Origin: Wolfiporia cocos
Taxonomy: Eukaryota; Basidiomycota; Agaricomycetes; Polyporales; Phaeolaceae
Assembly: GCA_029448655.1 (NCBI GenBank)
Contig: JACCLO010000002.1
Location: 620,001-684,000 of the forward strand
DNA: 64,000 nt
Direction: 5' to 3'
Positions within the stretch are counted from its first letter, which is position 1. Every line of letters starts with the position of its first letter. The position numbers and the translations under genes are program-made. The notes under the pieces were generated by a model. The model did no database searches, was not told the origin of the DNA, and saw only the letters and a list, made by a program, of their open reading frames with translations. Shown here piece by piece: positions 22,201 through 35,566 of this stretch.

Positions 22201-25200
22201 GATTGTGGTTCGCAGGAGGCGGTCGCGGACGCTGGTTTGCTCCCCTTCTGCGCGGAGTACACAGCCAAGTTGCACCTATGGCTCGCGCTGTGCACGCACC
22301 TCCATCCGAGCGTCGACGCCGTATCCGCGTCCACTATCGCTGCACGTCATGGGCAGAGTGCATGCCAGGTCTTACGCAAGATGGTAGCCCCAAGTCTGAT
22401 ACCAGATCTAAGGCAATCCCTCGCACGGCTGTCAATTGGGGAGAAGGCAGACAGTAAACTACCATTGCCCAAGGTCAAGCGCGCAACCGCGAAGAAAGGT
22501 ACAAGGGCTGTGACAGGTGCGAAGTCAAAAATTGCTCCACCAAGGACAAGAGGAAGGAAGGAGGCTGCGCTGAGGACTCCTCGGCCAAAGAAAGGTGCGG
22601 CTGACAGTATTGAGATAAACAGGATACTAATTTATCGACGTGAAGCTGATGCTGCGGATCTGGGTGATGTACCGACAATGCCAGACAAGGCGGCCTCGGC
22701 CAGAACAGAGGAAAGAGTCCTATTCGATGACTTTCCTCACCTCATCAATCTCATCAGTATGTCCGCTGAGAGTAGATATAATGGACAGCGATACTAACTA
22801 TCTACCAAGGTATGGTGTCGCAATTCTTGGGCTTGCAAGGACACCTCGTAGTCAAAGTTCAACTCCTGAATGCCGCTCGACGGTTGAGCGAGCAACAGTC
22901 GGGGGTGACGTCCTCAGGTACGTCTTCGTACTACACTGACTGGCACTGATACCGATGCACTGCCGTGCAGAGTTCATTAACTTGTCTTTTGAGCTCGCGC
23001 ACGAGTACCTCAAACTTGGCAAAGTGGAGAAAGCAAAGAGCATCCACTCTCAGATGCTCATTGCTGCTCGTGGGGGAGCTATCACACCTGAAGTCTGCGC
23101 GGTACTCTTCCTACGGCATGCAGAGGCGCTAGCAGTTTCTGGCCAGATCCTGAAAGGGTGAGTGTTACATCCTTGAGTGCAGCAGCAATGCTGATCAAGT
23201 CACAGATCGAGCATGTATTGCGAGGCGACTGCATTATCAGAATCGCTCCCCAAGGAAGAGAGGGGGATGTCGACTGCACAACGGCTACGACTTCGCGCAA
23301 AGACATTGGAGAGGGCAGCCATCGCAGCACGCGCCTTCTCAGTGATTCAGTTCTCGAGAGTACGTCCTTCATGCTATTAGCCGCTTGTGGTACCAATCAA
23401 CCCGTGAACAGGACGATCCTACTGCGTCACTTGAGGGACTGCTCCAATCTTTGCGCCTGTTTAACCGTGCGCTGGACACGGTCTCTCGACTCCGTCCCTC
23501 TACAGTAGTACAGTCGGAGCCTGATAACCCATTCGAGGTGAAAACAAACACCGATGCTCAGCAGTCAAACGAAAGCTCCCCGCTTGGGCTACATATGTCG
23601 CACAAGCAACCCCAGCTGAAAACAGCCATGGATAGCTTGGAGTGGCGGCTCGCAGAGTGCTTGTTGGAGACCCTTTTCTCTCTGTTCGATGCGTACCTCG
23701 CAAGAGGGTCACCGCGCGAAGCAGAGTACTTCATTCAACAGGCTCGTGGCCTGGCGGAGTCGCTAGGGGCACAAGCTATGATTAGCCGTGCTCTGGCGCG
23801 TCGAGGAGAGTTGTTACTTCAACTGGGTCTGCTGGAAGAAGGTCATGATGTGTTGCTGCAAGCGACTGAGCTTGTAGTTGACCTATCTGGACCCGATGCT
23901 GCCAATATTCGACGCATTCGTGGAGATTATAGCCAGCGGAGCTCCAATTACCAGGATGCACGACAGCTGTACGATGAGGCTGCTGTTATTTTGAACGACT
24001 TGACCAAGACATTTTCGACGCTCGATGGGGCTTCGCTCAGGTAGGCTTGTCTTGTCCTTCCTTTCAGGAGGTAATGACGTCTCGTAATTGCAGGCAGTCA
24101 CTGAGCGTTCGTCCTCGTGCATCCATGGATCAGTCCAACGAAATCCTCGCCCCATCCATCCTGGCGGCTGTATTGCGCAAACAAAGTGCGTACATCATTC
24201 ACATGGCAATCTGTGGCCCTCACTGATGGGACCACAGTCTCGATGCTCCATGAGGCCGGAGAGGATTACAAGGATCTGCTGGCTCGACTATCGTCGGTGT
24301 CTCTGAATACCGAAGGCAAAGTGCGCCCTTGATAGTCTCAGCTCTTCCCTTACTTCCAGCTGATGATGACATAGGCGGAAGGCGCTGTACTCAGTGCTAA
24401 ATTGACGCTAGACGACGTATACACGCGCTTTCGTGCCGATATGTTGTTGAGCTCTCTGGCAGAATCCAGTAAGTTTGAACATCATAACCTGGAGATGTCG
24501 CTGATATGATCCAGCTATCGCCATTCCGATGGGGACATCCGACGTGAGGTCCGCAAACGCATCCTCAGCAGCACAAGAGATTTTAAACATGTTGTCAACT
24601 GCTGAGGAGTCCTTAAGTAGTGATTTGGCCTTGATTGCTAATCGAGGGAATGTTCCCCATGTGCGCGAAACGTCAATATCACTAGCGTTGATCAGCGCGT
24701 TGCGTACGACGCTGAACAGTGGCACTGATGAAGCTGCTCCAGGCGTTGCTCGACTCATCGGTGAGATATATCACTAACGCATGAAAAGCAGTCCTCATGC
24801 ATGTTTGCGGTTTGCAGATGCATCGATTGCAATCACTCTTCGTCGCGAGATCCTGGAAGCCATCAAACACAAACTCCTTGATCCTGCGATGACCAACGAT
24901 TTGCACTGGCCGCGGATGACTCCAAATGGTTCACCGATTGCTCGTACACATTTTCGCCACACGCACCGAGCTCCGAATATCGGGGATTCCGACGATGAGG
25001 AATCATGCGATCATCCAGAAATAGTGTCACTTGAGCACTTTTGGCAATCACTCTACAGCAAGTACCAAGGACAGACGCCGATGGAAAGTGACGAGCGCCG
25101 TGCTGGCGAAGATGTTTTACCATTGAACTGGACTGTGATCCATGTCAGCATCACTGAGGATCAGAACCTCATGTTTATCACACGACAGGAAGCACGCCGC

Positions 25201-26707
25201 GAACCACTCGTCTTTTGTCTTCCATTAAAGGGTCGGAGAGAAGATAATGACAATGTGCATTTAACGTATGACGACGCTATCTCGGAGCTGAAGGAAATTT
25301 TACGTTTGAACGACGAAGGTACTAGGCAAGCTGGCAACGTCAAACGAGAACAGAAGTCTGCGAGAGCCGCTTGGTGGGCTGACCGATATGCACTTGACAA
25401 GAGATTGCAAGACTTCCTAATTAACATTGAGTTCTGCTGGCTCGGGGCGTTCAAGGTATATCATGATCGTTGATACTAATGCAATGATTCTAATTCTGAT
25501 ACTCCTTACAGACTGTTTTTCATCAGAAAAAGACCACGCAACCAGAGGACTTGGTTGCTTTGCAAGAGCGCATTGATAGAATCTTCACCAAGTGCATTCT
25601 GGCACGAGAGAGAAATCAATGCACTGGCATAAAGCTCGACGACTCTATACTTGAATGCATCTCATCTCTACCACCCGATTGCCGCGACGAAGAGCTTGAG
25701 GATGTGATCTATTTCGTCCTGGACCTCTGCCAGTTCCATGGCTTCCCAGTTGCAGTTGCCGAAGTGGATATCGACCAGGCAGTCATCGATCTCAGGACTG
25801 CGTTGGAAGAACACACAGCGAAAGTAAATGCTCGTGGCCTCACCCAACCTGTGTCTGACGGCCATACTTTCCTGATTCTCGACAAAAACATACAAGGGAT
25901 ACCTTGGGAGTCTCTTCCCTGCCTCAGAGGACAGAGCGTCAGCCGTATCCCAAACATGGACTTTCTGGTGGATCGACTGCAGTATGCTCGTCAGCATAGT
26001 ATGCATTCGTCGAAACCTGACCGGTTTACCTTCAATCCAACCAAGACTTACTATGTGCTCAATCCAAGCGGCGATCTCAAAGGTACAGAGGGACGCTTCG
26101 CTGGCTGGTTGACGGGCATGAAAGCCGTAGGCTGGGACGGCATTATTGGCCGTGCACCTAGTGAACAGCAGATGTGCAATGCCCTGACGAGGAACGACCT
26201 TGTAATGTAAGTGTAAATCTCCCGCTAGTGAAATGCTGGTATTGAGCTTGTCACATAGATACTTTGGACACGGCGGTGCAGAACAATACGTCAGGTCTCA
26301 AAGAGTGAGGCACCTGCCTCGTTGTGCCGCAACTATGCTGTGGGGTTGTTCTTCTGGTGCATTAAGAGAGATGGGCGACTTTGACAGAGTTGGCACCCCA
26401 TACAATTACATGCTCGCGGGATGGTGCGTGTGATTTCTATGACTCAAGTAGCTTTTCGCTGAGACAAATTCAACACAGCCCGACCCTCGTTGCCAACCTG
26501 TGGGACGTTACTGATCGAGATATTGACAAATTCTCGCAGGCAGTTTTTGACGATCTACAACTGACTACGACAGGGATGCGTCCGCCGCGGGCAGACGATG
26601 CCGCAGTGTCTGTGATTACTGCTGTCGCTAAAGCTAGGGATAACTGCAAACTAAAATACCTCACCGGCGCAGCTCCCGTTGTATACGGTATTCCATTCTA
26701 TTTATGA
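19212..26707 (+). CDS. ESP1: Separase (peptidase family C50)
   Basis: Cysteine protease that cleaves cohesin at anaphase onset; held inactive by securin. The gene covers 7.5 kb with many short introns and predicts about 2,000 residues, normal for fungal separases. The long N-terminal part is helical and TPR-like (for example AEYFIQQARGLAESLGAQAM, FELAHEYLKLGKVEKAKSIH). A basic linker (KVKRATAKKGTRAVTGAKSK) sits near 22470-22570. The C-terminal protease domain has FLILDKNIQGIPWESLPCLR, YYVLNPSGDLKGTEGRFAGW, the catalytic His in IYFGHGGAEQY (codon 26269-26271) and the catalytic Cys in ATMLWGCSSGAL (codon 26347-26349), then PTLVANLWDVTDRDIDKF. The start MPSAVPRTRS was chosen over an in-frame ATG at 19170 because it begins a Ser/Arg-rich N-terminus. 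No break was seen; internal splice sites are approximate. Confidence 0.95.
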
Positions 26708-27534
26708 GTATTTCAATTCTTCGTGTGTATACTTTATATCTAAATTGCCCTGTGTTGCGTTATGCGGCGCGGCAATGCAATTATAGTGTCAGAGAGTCGA
26801 CGTTGCTCCATGGTCGTGAGCATAAAGAGCTCGCCAGATAGCTGACCGCTAGACTTATGAGCCAGCCCATGAGAAGCGCGAGGCACTGTACAGTTGCACT
26901 GCGAACACTCGACGGCTCATAGGACCTGGTGCCGACGCAGGGTCAGAGCGCAGCAACGTTACGTGCCGGCTTTCTTATGCTCAGATCACCCATCTAAGCG
27001 TTGTCTCCGCAGTGCGAGAGGCCACCTACTGTTCTCTGCTGCCTTGAGTGATCATGATTGAGCGTGACCTCCTTCGTCAGCGAGACCGTACTGCCGTAGA
27101 CAAGCGGCGAATGCCATAACGATGAAGCGGTTGATTTTAACAGCAGCGAGTAAACATCTGCTTTGCGTCATTGAGTCCTGTGATTAACCAACATTGTAAT
27201 GGTAAGTATATGTATGTGACGAAAACTTCTCCGATGTTAGTCGGGTATCTGTTATTTGAATTGCGATCAACCAAATCACGTCCTATAGGCCTTCGCTTGT
27301 TACCGGCAGCTCTGACCTGAGCTATGTTCTACATAACTCCTTATCAGCATTGAGCGATCCCGCGAACTTGTTGACAACAGAAACCAACATGCGCGGCAGA
27401 CTTACATTTAGCGCGATGACGATGATGCGACGCTGAAGGCGTAGCACAACTCGTGACACTCTGGCGAGTGACTCGCCATATAATAGTCCCTTTGAATTTC
27501 TGCAAGTTCTCATATTAGACTCTGAGCTTGACAG
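26708..27534. other. Intergenic, no supported gene
   Basis: About 830 bases after separase. A 63-codon minus-strand frame (27322-27513) has one hydrophobic stretch but no family match. Nothing else was seen. Confidence 0.45.
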
Positions 27535-28585
27535 ATGACAAGAATCGCATTAGACCCTGGCAATTGCTGCATCAAGGCAGTAGAGCATCCCGACAGTGTT
27601 CGGGAAAATTGCAGAACTGGGCACCCACATGTTGCGGCCAGAGAGTTTGGGAGAGAATGAGGATCACTTTTTGGTTTGCTGGCGTATACGGCCCGCTCTA
27701 TCTCAGCTCTCAGATGATTATGGACTACTGGACATCGCGTGATGAGCGCGTTCAAGGCAATGTCCCATGTGTGATGGCTGAGAACACACCTCACGCAGGA
27801 TCCTGATCGTTGCGCCAGATTACTTCGAAGGGGTTCTCTTGTAGGACCAGACTTCGATCCGCAGTATGACTGGCTCCCGGAAAAATTGGCATGACCCCGA
27901 GACAGTACCACACCATGGCTGGATGCGATTCAGAAGCAGTCCGGTGATCCGAATACATTTCAGGAACACCGCGAGCGAAATGATTCGCTGAAGGTACGTG
28001 GTCAGTGAGCATAGTTCGTCAACAACAATATACCCTACCGGCAGGATATTGTTTTGGGGCTCTAGTCCTGACGGGATTCTTGATAACGGATTGTATTTTT
28101 AGCAGGTAACTTCCGTCACAAAAACCGATGTATGGAAACGATTTATTAGTGCATTGTAGCTAGGGCACATTTGCGCATCCTGTATGTCTTGAAGGAGCAC
28201 ATTTCGAGAGTCCGAAAGGTGAGTGTCTGCAATCGCAGTAGGATCTCTCCTACCGTCGCGTTCAGGTTCGCGCCAGGAGGTTATATTCCAAGCCACTGTG
28301 TCATTTCTTCCTGTCCTCCGCCCTTTGCAGGGGATGACTTTACATTGCCGACAGAATTCTAGAGCAAGGCAGAGGAAATTATGCTAAAGAGGAAAGCGAC
28401 GTATCACTTGTAAATCTTCCCTGTGATCAGGCATGGTTTTGCTCCCCGAGGGAATGTGGAGCATCCAGTCGAGAGTTCGTAAGTCAGTAATTCCGCAATG
28501 CCCGTGCAGTGCCTGAAAGATCGATACGAAGGAGCAGAGTGCTGAGACGAGCCTTAGCTGATTGAAATGCGCCTCAGCCGATTGA
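27535..28585 (+). pseudogene. Decayed dienelactone hydrolase copy
   Basis: Paralogue of the intact hydrolase at 17708-18864, in the same orientation. Matching pieces in order: GNCCIKAVEH at the start; GVYGPLYLSSQMIMDYW near 27685-27735; PDYFEG; TPWLDAIQKQ; GYCFGALVLTGF near 28042-28075; GDDFTLPTEF near 28325-28360; KAEEIMLKRKATYHL; and RHGFAPRGNVEHPVE. The frame is broken in several places: a small deletion and frameshift between 27590 and 27690, an in-frame TAG directly after PTEF (about 28361) and a TAA after ATYHL (about 28411). The catalytic Cys and His segments are still readable, so decay looks fairly recent. The two copies flank separase. No restored sequence is implied. Confidence 0.85.
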
Positions 28586-29010
28586 ATGTATTCTAGATCT
28601 GCGCAATTTGGTGCAGGTTGGCTGAATTGCAGTTATTTGCGATGTGACATAACCATTCAAGGTCCATATAATACGTAGTGAATCGATGTGTACGAGCATC
28701 TTTCAGAACAGGCCGAAACCGATGATAGAAGTCGAAAGTCTTATCTGAGGAGGTTCTATCCGTGGCTTATGTGTCTGAGAGCCTCCCCGTCAGCCTTTGT
28801 GCCGCCGCAGACAGCTCGAAGCGAACGGAACAGATGATGATGCTGGATAGTTGAAGCAAAGACCGGTACAGTATCAATGACTTTATGAAGATATGTAGCA
28901 TGAATGGCACAGGGGATGACAGCAAGAAATATCGAATGGAGACGACCAGCGGTCTTGAAGTCGCTAATAACCCGATTACATAATCCTGGCGGGTTCTGTT
29001 ACAGTGGCCA
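28586..29010. other. Intergenic, ISWI upstream region
   Basis: About 425 bases between the hydrolase relic and ISWI. No gene seen; presumably the ISWI promoter. Confidence 0.45.
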
Positions 29011-32000
29011 ATGTCGCGCTCGTGGCTAACCTCCTACCACCACTTACACGCTTGCTTGGCACCGTGTTAGCACGACAACTTCTACTCATGAGTGTGAGCG
29101 AGCACGATTTCTCTTAGTGCAAAAGTGTCGATCTCACCTCCGGCCCAGAATAACGACGTAACCGTGGACGAAGACGTTCTTAGCGATGTTGTACCGAGCA
29201 ACATTGTCTCCCGCCAAGTGAGTGTCCCTGTTGCCCAACCATTTGGTATTCTGACTTTTTCCACTAGGAGAGCGAGGGTGGAGAGAGCGAGTATGCCGAG
29301 GAAGCTGCCAGCGAGGTAGACGAGCTTCAGAGCGAGGATGAGAAGGTATGTTGTACACTCGCTGTAGGCCTCTATGACGCGCCATAACGCGTATATCTTG
29401 CACAGGAGACGAAGCCAAACGCCCCGTCTCCGACGAAGTTGGCCAAAATGAAGGCCACCGCTGATCGGCAACAAAAGAAACAAAAGCGCATGGTTGAGGA
29501 GGGCAAGCTGCAGGTTAAAAGACAAGAGATGGACAAGGCAAAGGCAAGTGGCAACGAGCCGTTTTATTCTGAAATTGAACAGACAAACTGACAGTGCTCC
29601 TTAGATAACGGACGCCGTTAAGCGTTACTCGTATCTTCTGGGACAAACTGAACTGTTTAAGCACTTCGTGGATATCAAGGTGAGGGCGCAGTCTTTGTGC
29701 TGATAGCAACATTCCCCTTAAAAATGCATACAGAAAGCTCGTGATCCTGAATACGCAGCCTTACTAGATGCCCAACCGAAGCCCAAGGGCCGAGGTCGCA
29801 AGAAAGCTGTGTGAGTGCCACTGGGTTCTACTTTTGCTCGTTGATTCAATTGCAACGATGCGCCTTTACAGAGACAATAGCGCTCGTCATCGCAAGTCGG
29901 AGAAAGAGGAAGACGAGGAACTGCTCAAAGATGGAGAGATGGCCGCAGACGGCAACGACCAGCCATTCGTATTCGAGGAGTCGCCAAGCTGTGCGTCGTT
30001 ATCAAATTTACATGTGTTCTGCTGACATGACCACACCTCGCAGTTATAAACGGTACCATGAGACCCTACCAGTTGCAGGGTCTCAATTGGATGGTCTCGC
30101 TTCATCACAATGGTCTTAACGGGATTCTCGCCGACGAGATGGGTTTGGGCAAGACGCTACAAACAATCTCGTTCCTCTCCTATCTCAAGCACTACCGAGA
30201 CATCCCCGGGCCGCATCTTATTGTCGTTCCGAAGTCCACGCTACAGAACTGGTCGCGAGAGTTTGAGAAGTGGACACCGGATGTCAACACGGTCCTGCTC
30301 ACTGGCTCTAAGGAAGAGCGCGCAGAAATCATCACGAACCGCTTAATACCTCAAGACTTCGACGTTCTGATCACGTCGTACGAGATTTGTCTCATTGAGA
30401 AGTCGGCACTGAAGAAGTTCTCATTTGAGTACATCGTCATCGATGAGGCGCACCGTATCAAGAATGTGGACTCTATCTTGTCTCAGATCGTCCGCTCATT
30501 CATGTCTCGTGGCCGGTTGCTTATTACCGGCACGCCGCTGCAGAACAACCTGAAGGAGCTGTTCGCGCTGCTGAACTTCATCTGCCCAGAGATCTTCTCG
30601 GATTATGCAGACTTGGATAGCTTCTTGCATAAGGACGAGGCTGAGGCTGAGGGCGATGACGAAAAGAGTAAGAAGGTTGTGGAAGCCCTGCACAAGATCT
30701 TGCGGCCTTTCTTGCTGCGGCGTGTGAAGAGCGATGTAGAGAAGAACCTTTTGCCAAGTGAGTAATTGTTTCGACTCATGTTGCCTTGTGCTGACAATTG
30801 ATTGTAGAGAAGGAGATTAATATCTATGTTGGTCTTACCGAGATGCAGCGTAAATGGTATCGATCAGTTTTAGAGAAGGATATCGATGCTGTCAATGGTA
30901 GGTCAAAATTCTTCAGGAACTGTATCTCTCTTACAAATATGCGCAGGTTTAACTGGCAAGAAGGAAGGCAAAACACGTCTCATGAACATGGTCATGCAGC
31001 TTCGTAAAGTTACGTGTCATCCATACCTCTTTGATGGAGCGGTAAGTCTTGCAAGTAATATTCGACCGGCGTTTCCTTGACATTTGTCGCATAGGAACCA
31101 GGACCTCCATACACTACTGACGAACATCTCATTGAGAACTCCGGCAAGATGGTCATTCTCGACAAGCTGCTCGGGAACATGAAGGCAAAGGGCTCTCGTG
31201 TTCTGATATTCAGCCAAATGAGCCGCATGTTAGATATTCTTGAAGACTTCTGCTTGTTCCGGGGCTACAGTACGTGCATGATTACATGCGCCACGTCCAT
31301 ACCCTCACGACGCCGTCTCCAGAGTATTGCCGCATCGACGGTGGCACCGCTCATGATGATCGTATTATGGCCATCGACGAGTACAACAAGCCGGACAGCG
31401 ACAAGTTCATCTTCCTCCTGACCACCCGTGCTGGCGGTCTCGGTATCAACTTGACCACTGCCGACATCGTCGTTCTGTACGACAGCGACTGGTGAGCAAC
31501 TTGAGCAGCGATATTGCCAAAGCCCGTCTGAATTTCTGCACAGGAACCCACAAGCCGACCTGCAAGCGATGGATCGCGCCCACCGAATCGGCCAGACAAA
31601 GCAGGTGTATGTCTTCCGCTTCATCACGGAAGGCAGTGTAGAGGAGCGCATGCTCGAGCGTGCTGCTCAGAAGCTTCGCCTTGATCAGCTCGTCATCCAA
31701 CAAGGCCGCACGCAGGCTAATAAAGGTTTGTATTCTCGTTTCGTTTATCATCAACTGCGCTAAGCAGGTTTGCTTCTTCCAGCTGCGAACAAGGAAGAGC
31801 TGCTAGAGATGATCACGCACGGTGCTGAACACATCGTCAACTCAGCCGATGAGTATGCTGCCAAACACCACATAGCTGCATTGGAACTTATTTCTTGGAC
31901 AGCCTCATGATTAATGACGATATTGAGGAGATCATCCAGCGAGGTGAGGCACGGACGACTGAGCTGAACAGCAAGTATGAGGGCCTCACCTTCGAGGACC

Positions 32001-33512
32001 TCAGCAACTTCAAGTCCGAAGCGTCCGTGCAGCAATGGGAAGGCGAGGACTTCCGCTCAGGGGTAAGCGTTGTATTCTTGATTCTCACTAGATGTCTCTG
32101 ATTTGTCGATCTGCAGCGCAAAGCCCTGCAGTTAAACACTCTGTCGTTGTCGAAGCGCGAGCGGAAGCTCAACTACTCGGTGGACAGCTACTTCAAGGAG
32201 ACGATGCGTGCTGGTCCTTCGAAGACGGAAAAGGCGCCTAAGATCCCGCGGGCGCCAAAACAGATCCAGCTGTACGCGCCATTCGTTCTAATTCTGAACG
32301 AATAATACAAACTCACTATATGTAATTTGCAGCCAAGACTTCCAGTTCTTCCCTCCAAGACTTGCCGAGCTGCAAGAGCAGGAGCTCGCCGCACATAAGG
32401 CTAGTATTTTCCTCATTTATTAGGCAGCTTGTTGACAAGCCCCTACAGAGAGCAAATGGCATCCCAGCTGTTACGCGTGAGCCGGCAGGTCCGGAGGACA
32501 CGTCAGAAGTCCTCGAGGCCGAGCGGCAGGAAGCGCAAGAGTACATCGACAACGGTATGGGCACATCGATCCCGCCTTTGATACAGGTTCTGACTATCAG
32601 GTAACTAGCTGAACCTCTCACCGAAGAGCAAATGCAGGAGAAGGAAGAGTTGGTCGCTCAAGGCTTCGAACATTGGAGCCGGCGAGACTTCCAGCAGTTC
32701 GTGCGTGCGCTGGAGACGTATGGATGGTGGGTTCTTTATACTGCTAGGAAAGAAAGACGTCTCATGCGTCGCTCGCAGGACGGATGACTATGAGCTACTA
32801 GCATCCGAGATCCAGGACAAGACTCCGCAGGAGGTTGCAGATTACTACCCAGTCTTCCGCAAGAAATGGAAGGAGCTTTCAGGTGCGTGTCTCCTTGTGT
32901 GTTGTCGATGCATGTTGCTAAGTTTACTGCAGAGTACCCAAGAATCAAGGCGCGTATTGAGGAAGGGGAGGCGAAGCGGAACAAGCGCTCAAACCTCGAG
33001 GCCCTCCTTGCCAAGAAGATCGGCTCAGTGAGGTACCCGATGCAAGAGCTTGAACTCAACTACCCTACGACAAAAGGCAAGGTCTACTCTGAAGAGGAAG
33101 ACCGTTACCTCCTGTGCCGACTCAACCACTATGGCATGCAAGCGGAAGATGTGTATGAGCGGATCAAGAAGGACATCACCGAGTTCCCTGTCTTCCGATT
33201 TGACTGGTTCTTCAAGAGCCGGAGCCCACAAGAGCTCCAGCGGAGATGCAATACGCTGCTGGGGATGATCGAGAAGGAGGCAGAGCTCAAGCAGGCCGAG
33301 GAGGTGAAGACGAAGGGGACAAAGGGCAAAGTACGCCATGTTGCTGGCGGCCTCGCACCAATCGCTGATTTCTGTACCTCGCTTTGCAGAAGCGGGGAAT
33401 CGAAGAAGTGCAAAACGGCGACAAGGAGAAAGCCTCGCGCTCAACGACACCGACAGGTGCGAGTGCATCAGCAGCATCCTCCAAGAGGGTGTACAAGAAG
33501 CGCAAAACGTAA
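29011..33512 (+). CDS. ISW1: ISWI-type chromatin-remodelling ATPase
   Basis: Nucleosome-spacing SNF2-family motor acting in the nucleus. Predicted length is about 1,100 residues. After an acidic N-terminus come the DEXDc lobe ([20 protein letters not shown], Walker A DEMGLGKT near 30135-30156, DEAH box near 30442-30453, [20 protein letters not shown]), the helicase C lobe ([54 protein letters not shown]), then HAND ([13 protein letters not shown]), SANT ([18 protein letters not shown]) and SLIDE ([37 protein letters not shown]). It ends in a basic tail ([11 protein letters not shown]). The best start is the ATG at 29011: an 11-base coding exon (MSRS) spliced over 29022-29117 leads in phase into [14 protein letters not shown]. 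The ATG at 29088 runs into a stop. Whether this is Isw1 or Isw2 of yeast cannot be decided. Confidence 0.95.
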
Positions 33513-34067
33513 TGTCCTCGGCTCGATGGTCTTCTCCATTCCTGTTTCCTTGCTTTGCATGTTATGCTAGATATTGTAACGACCGCTACACGCGACTGTA
33601 TCTGTACCATTGAAGATGATTCATTATTGTTAGAGGCGTCTCAGGCGCGTCGCGCTCTTTTTATGGCAGATCCCCGCCCATCGCGGCGCGCCCTCTACGC
33701 AATGCGGCCGCAACTACCGCCAATATGACTGCGGCGCGTACCGAGTTTCGTCCAAGCATTGCTTGGACGAACGAGTGCTTGTCAAAGCGAGCATAAGAGA
33801 GGCGCGTCCCTTGCACTCGGCGCTCGAGAAGCCCGCGCACCGCGCCCGAGATCCTACTCATTACGTTGCATTACGTCGCGATCCCGACGCGATTCCTGAC
33901 GCAAATCTTCTGACATCGCGCTTTCTGCAGATCTCTGCAGCCGAGAGATTTGGTCTTGTGGTCCGCGCAGTTTTGACCGCTCTCCAAACTTCCCCAGCCC
34001 GCACACTCAGTCAACTACCACATCCGCTCGTACTCGGGGAACATTTCCTTACAGCAGCAACCACAAC
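33513..34067. other. Intergenic, ISWI to EI24-like gene
   Basis: About 555 bases. The stretch 33650-33900 is GC-rich with many GCGC words and is probably the promoter region of the next gene. A + strand open frame begins at 33763 and runs through this spacer to 34197, past the start codon of the next gene; it has no recognisable content. Confidence 0.45.
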
Positions 34068-35397
34068 ATGTCCCAAGCGCCTGCTGGTGTGCCAGGCGAG
34101 CTTGGCCCAGACGCTCCGCGACCGTACACGCAGAATGTGCCAGACAACCTCCGGAGGGCGAATGCGCGCCTGCAGTTCCCGCCTTCATATGTTGTAGTCG
34201 GTGTCTATAGACTCGCCACAGACAAGAGCCTATCCGTGCCAGCATGGAAGAAATGCCAACATGGTGTCGTGAGAGGTATAGGGATCGGGCTAGTCTGGGT
34301 GCGTACTGCTCAGTATCGCACGGGGCACTAATGTGGAACTTGCGAACATATGCAGGTGGTAACGACATTCAGACTACAGAGAGTCTTCGTGGAGACGTTC
34401 CTTATGCAGTCAGTTGCTCGTAGGACTACGTTACTCTCATCTAGCTGACAAGAATGCTCCAGCTCCCCCCGCGTAACCGGGCTCTCGAGCGAGACCATCC
34501 TCGGCTTCCGCGTCCCGTTCGACCTACCTACCTGTCAGTCCCCGCCCCGCGCACGATGATATCATCGCTCAACCACGCTAATCACGGTTCTCTCCAGACG
34601 CCACGCTCTTCTTCGTCTCCTCCCAGGTCTCCATGCTCGTCAGCTACTTCATCTCACACGGGCTACGCGTCGCGCGGCAGCGCGCGTACGCGCAGACGAT
34701 CGAGTCCCGCGGCAAGGGTGTCGACTTCTGGCAGCCGTACGTGGAGGAGTGGGATGTGCCTCCGACCCCGCCGCCGCGCGGGCTCGAGCACTACGCCAGC
34801 GGGGCATTTGGAAGGATGGCGTTCCGGCGTGCGTGATCGCTTACTCTATGGTGCGGGTTGTGGACTGAGCAGAGTATGGGACAGTGGCGCTGATGCCCGT
34901 GGAGACGGTCCCGCTCGTCGGTATCATGATCTCAGCGTGGTTACGCGCGCTCGGCACGGCGCGATACCTACACAAGGAGGTGTGTGGTAGTCTTGTGCGG
35001 CCGACGTTTGTTTCGTGATGTTGACTGCGCCCACGACAGTACTTTAAAGCGAAGGGTATGACTACCGAGCAGATCACTGTCTTCATTGAGGAGCGCAAGT
35101 GGGACTACAGGGGTAAGCAGGAGCTGATGTTGCCTGCGAATACGGCTCATGTATACTGTGGCACCTCCGCCACACAACAGCATTCGGCTTTGCCGCGGCG
35201 CTATTGGAGCGCGTCCCTCTGCTCGGGCTGGTGTTCTCTGTATCAAACCAGATCGGCGCTGCGATGTGGGCGGTTGGTGCGTATCTGATGCTCATCTTCC
35301 AAGCTAGCATTGTGGATTCATGAGGTTTGCAGACCTGGAGAAGCGTCAGCACTACGTCGCCGAGGTGAAGGCTGGTGAATCGGCCAAGGAGAAGTAG
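34068..35397 (+). CDS. RRT8: EI24/RRT8-type multi-pass membrane protein
   Basis: Membrane protein of the EI24 / outer spore wall Lds-Rrt8 family. In yeast these proteins associate with lipid droplets and spore-wall formation; the role here is unknown. It begins MSQAPAGVPGELGPDAPRPY. It continues FPPSYVVVGVYRLATDKSL, VVTTFRLQRVFVETFLM, RVTGLSSETILGFRVPFDLP, the hydrophobic ATLFFVSSQVSMLVSYFISH, a basic loop (RVARQRAYAQTIESRGKG), PVETVPLVGIMISAWLRAL, YFKAKGMTTEQ, and the family-typical C-terminal FGFAAALLERVPLLGLVFSV followed by QIGAAMWAVDLEKR. It ends GESAKEK. Seven or eight short introns keep the frame. It converges on the peroxiredoxin-like gene, with 169 bases between the two stops. The symbol is by family only. 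Confidence 0.78.
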
Positions 35398-35566
35398 GCA
35401 GCATGTGGTGCGTCGCGGCCTAACTGCATAGATTGTACAATATACAACAAACAACATACACATGTAAACAACCAAAGGCGGGCTGGAATATTGGTGCTGA
35501 GGAGTTTTCTGATACGGAGCATTTGCCTCGGGTCCGCCACAACAGGTCCACAATTGGCGCGCTGAC

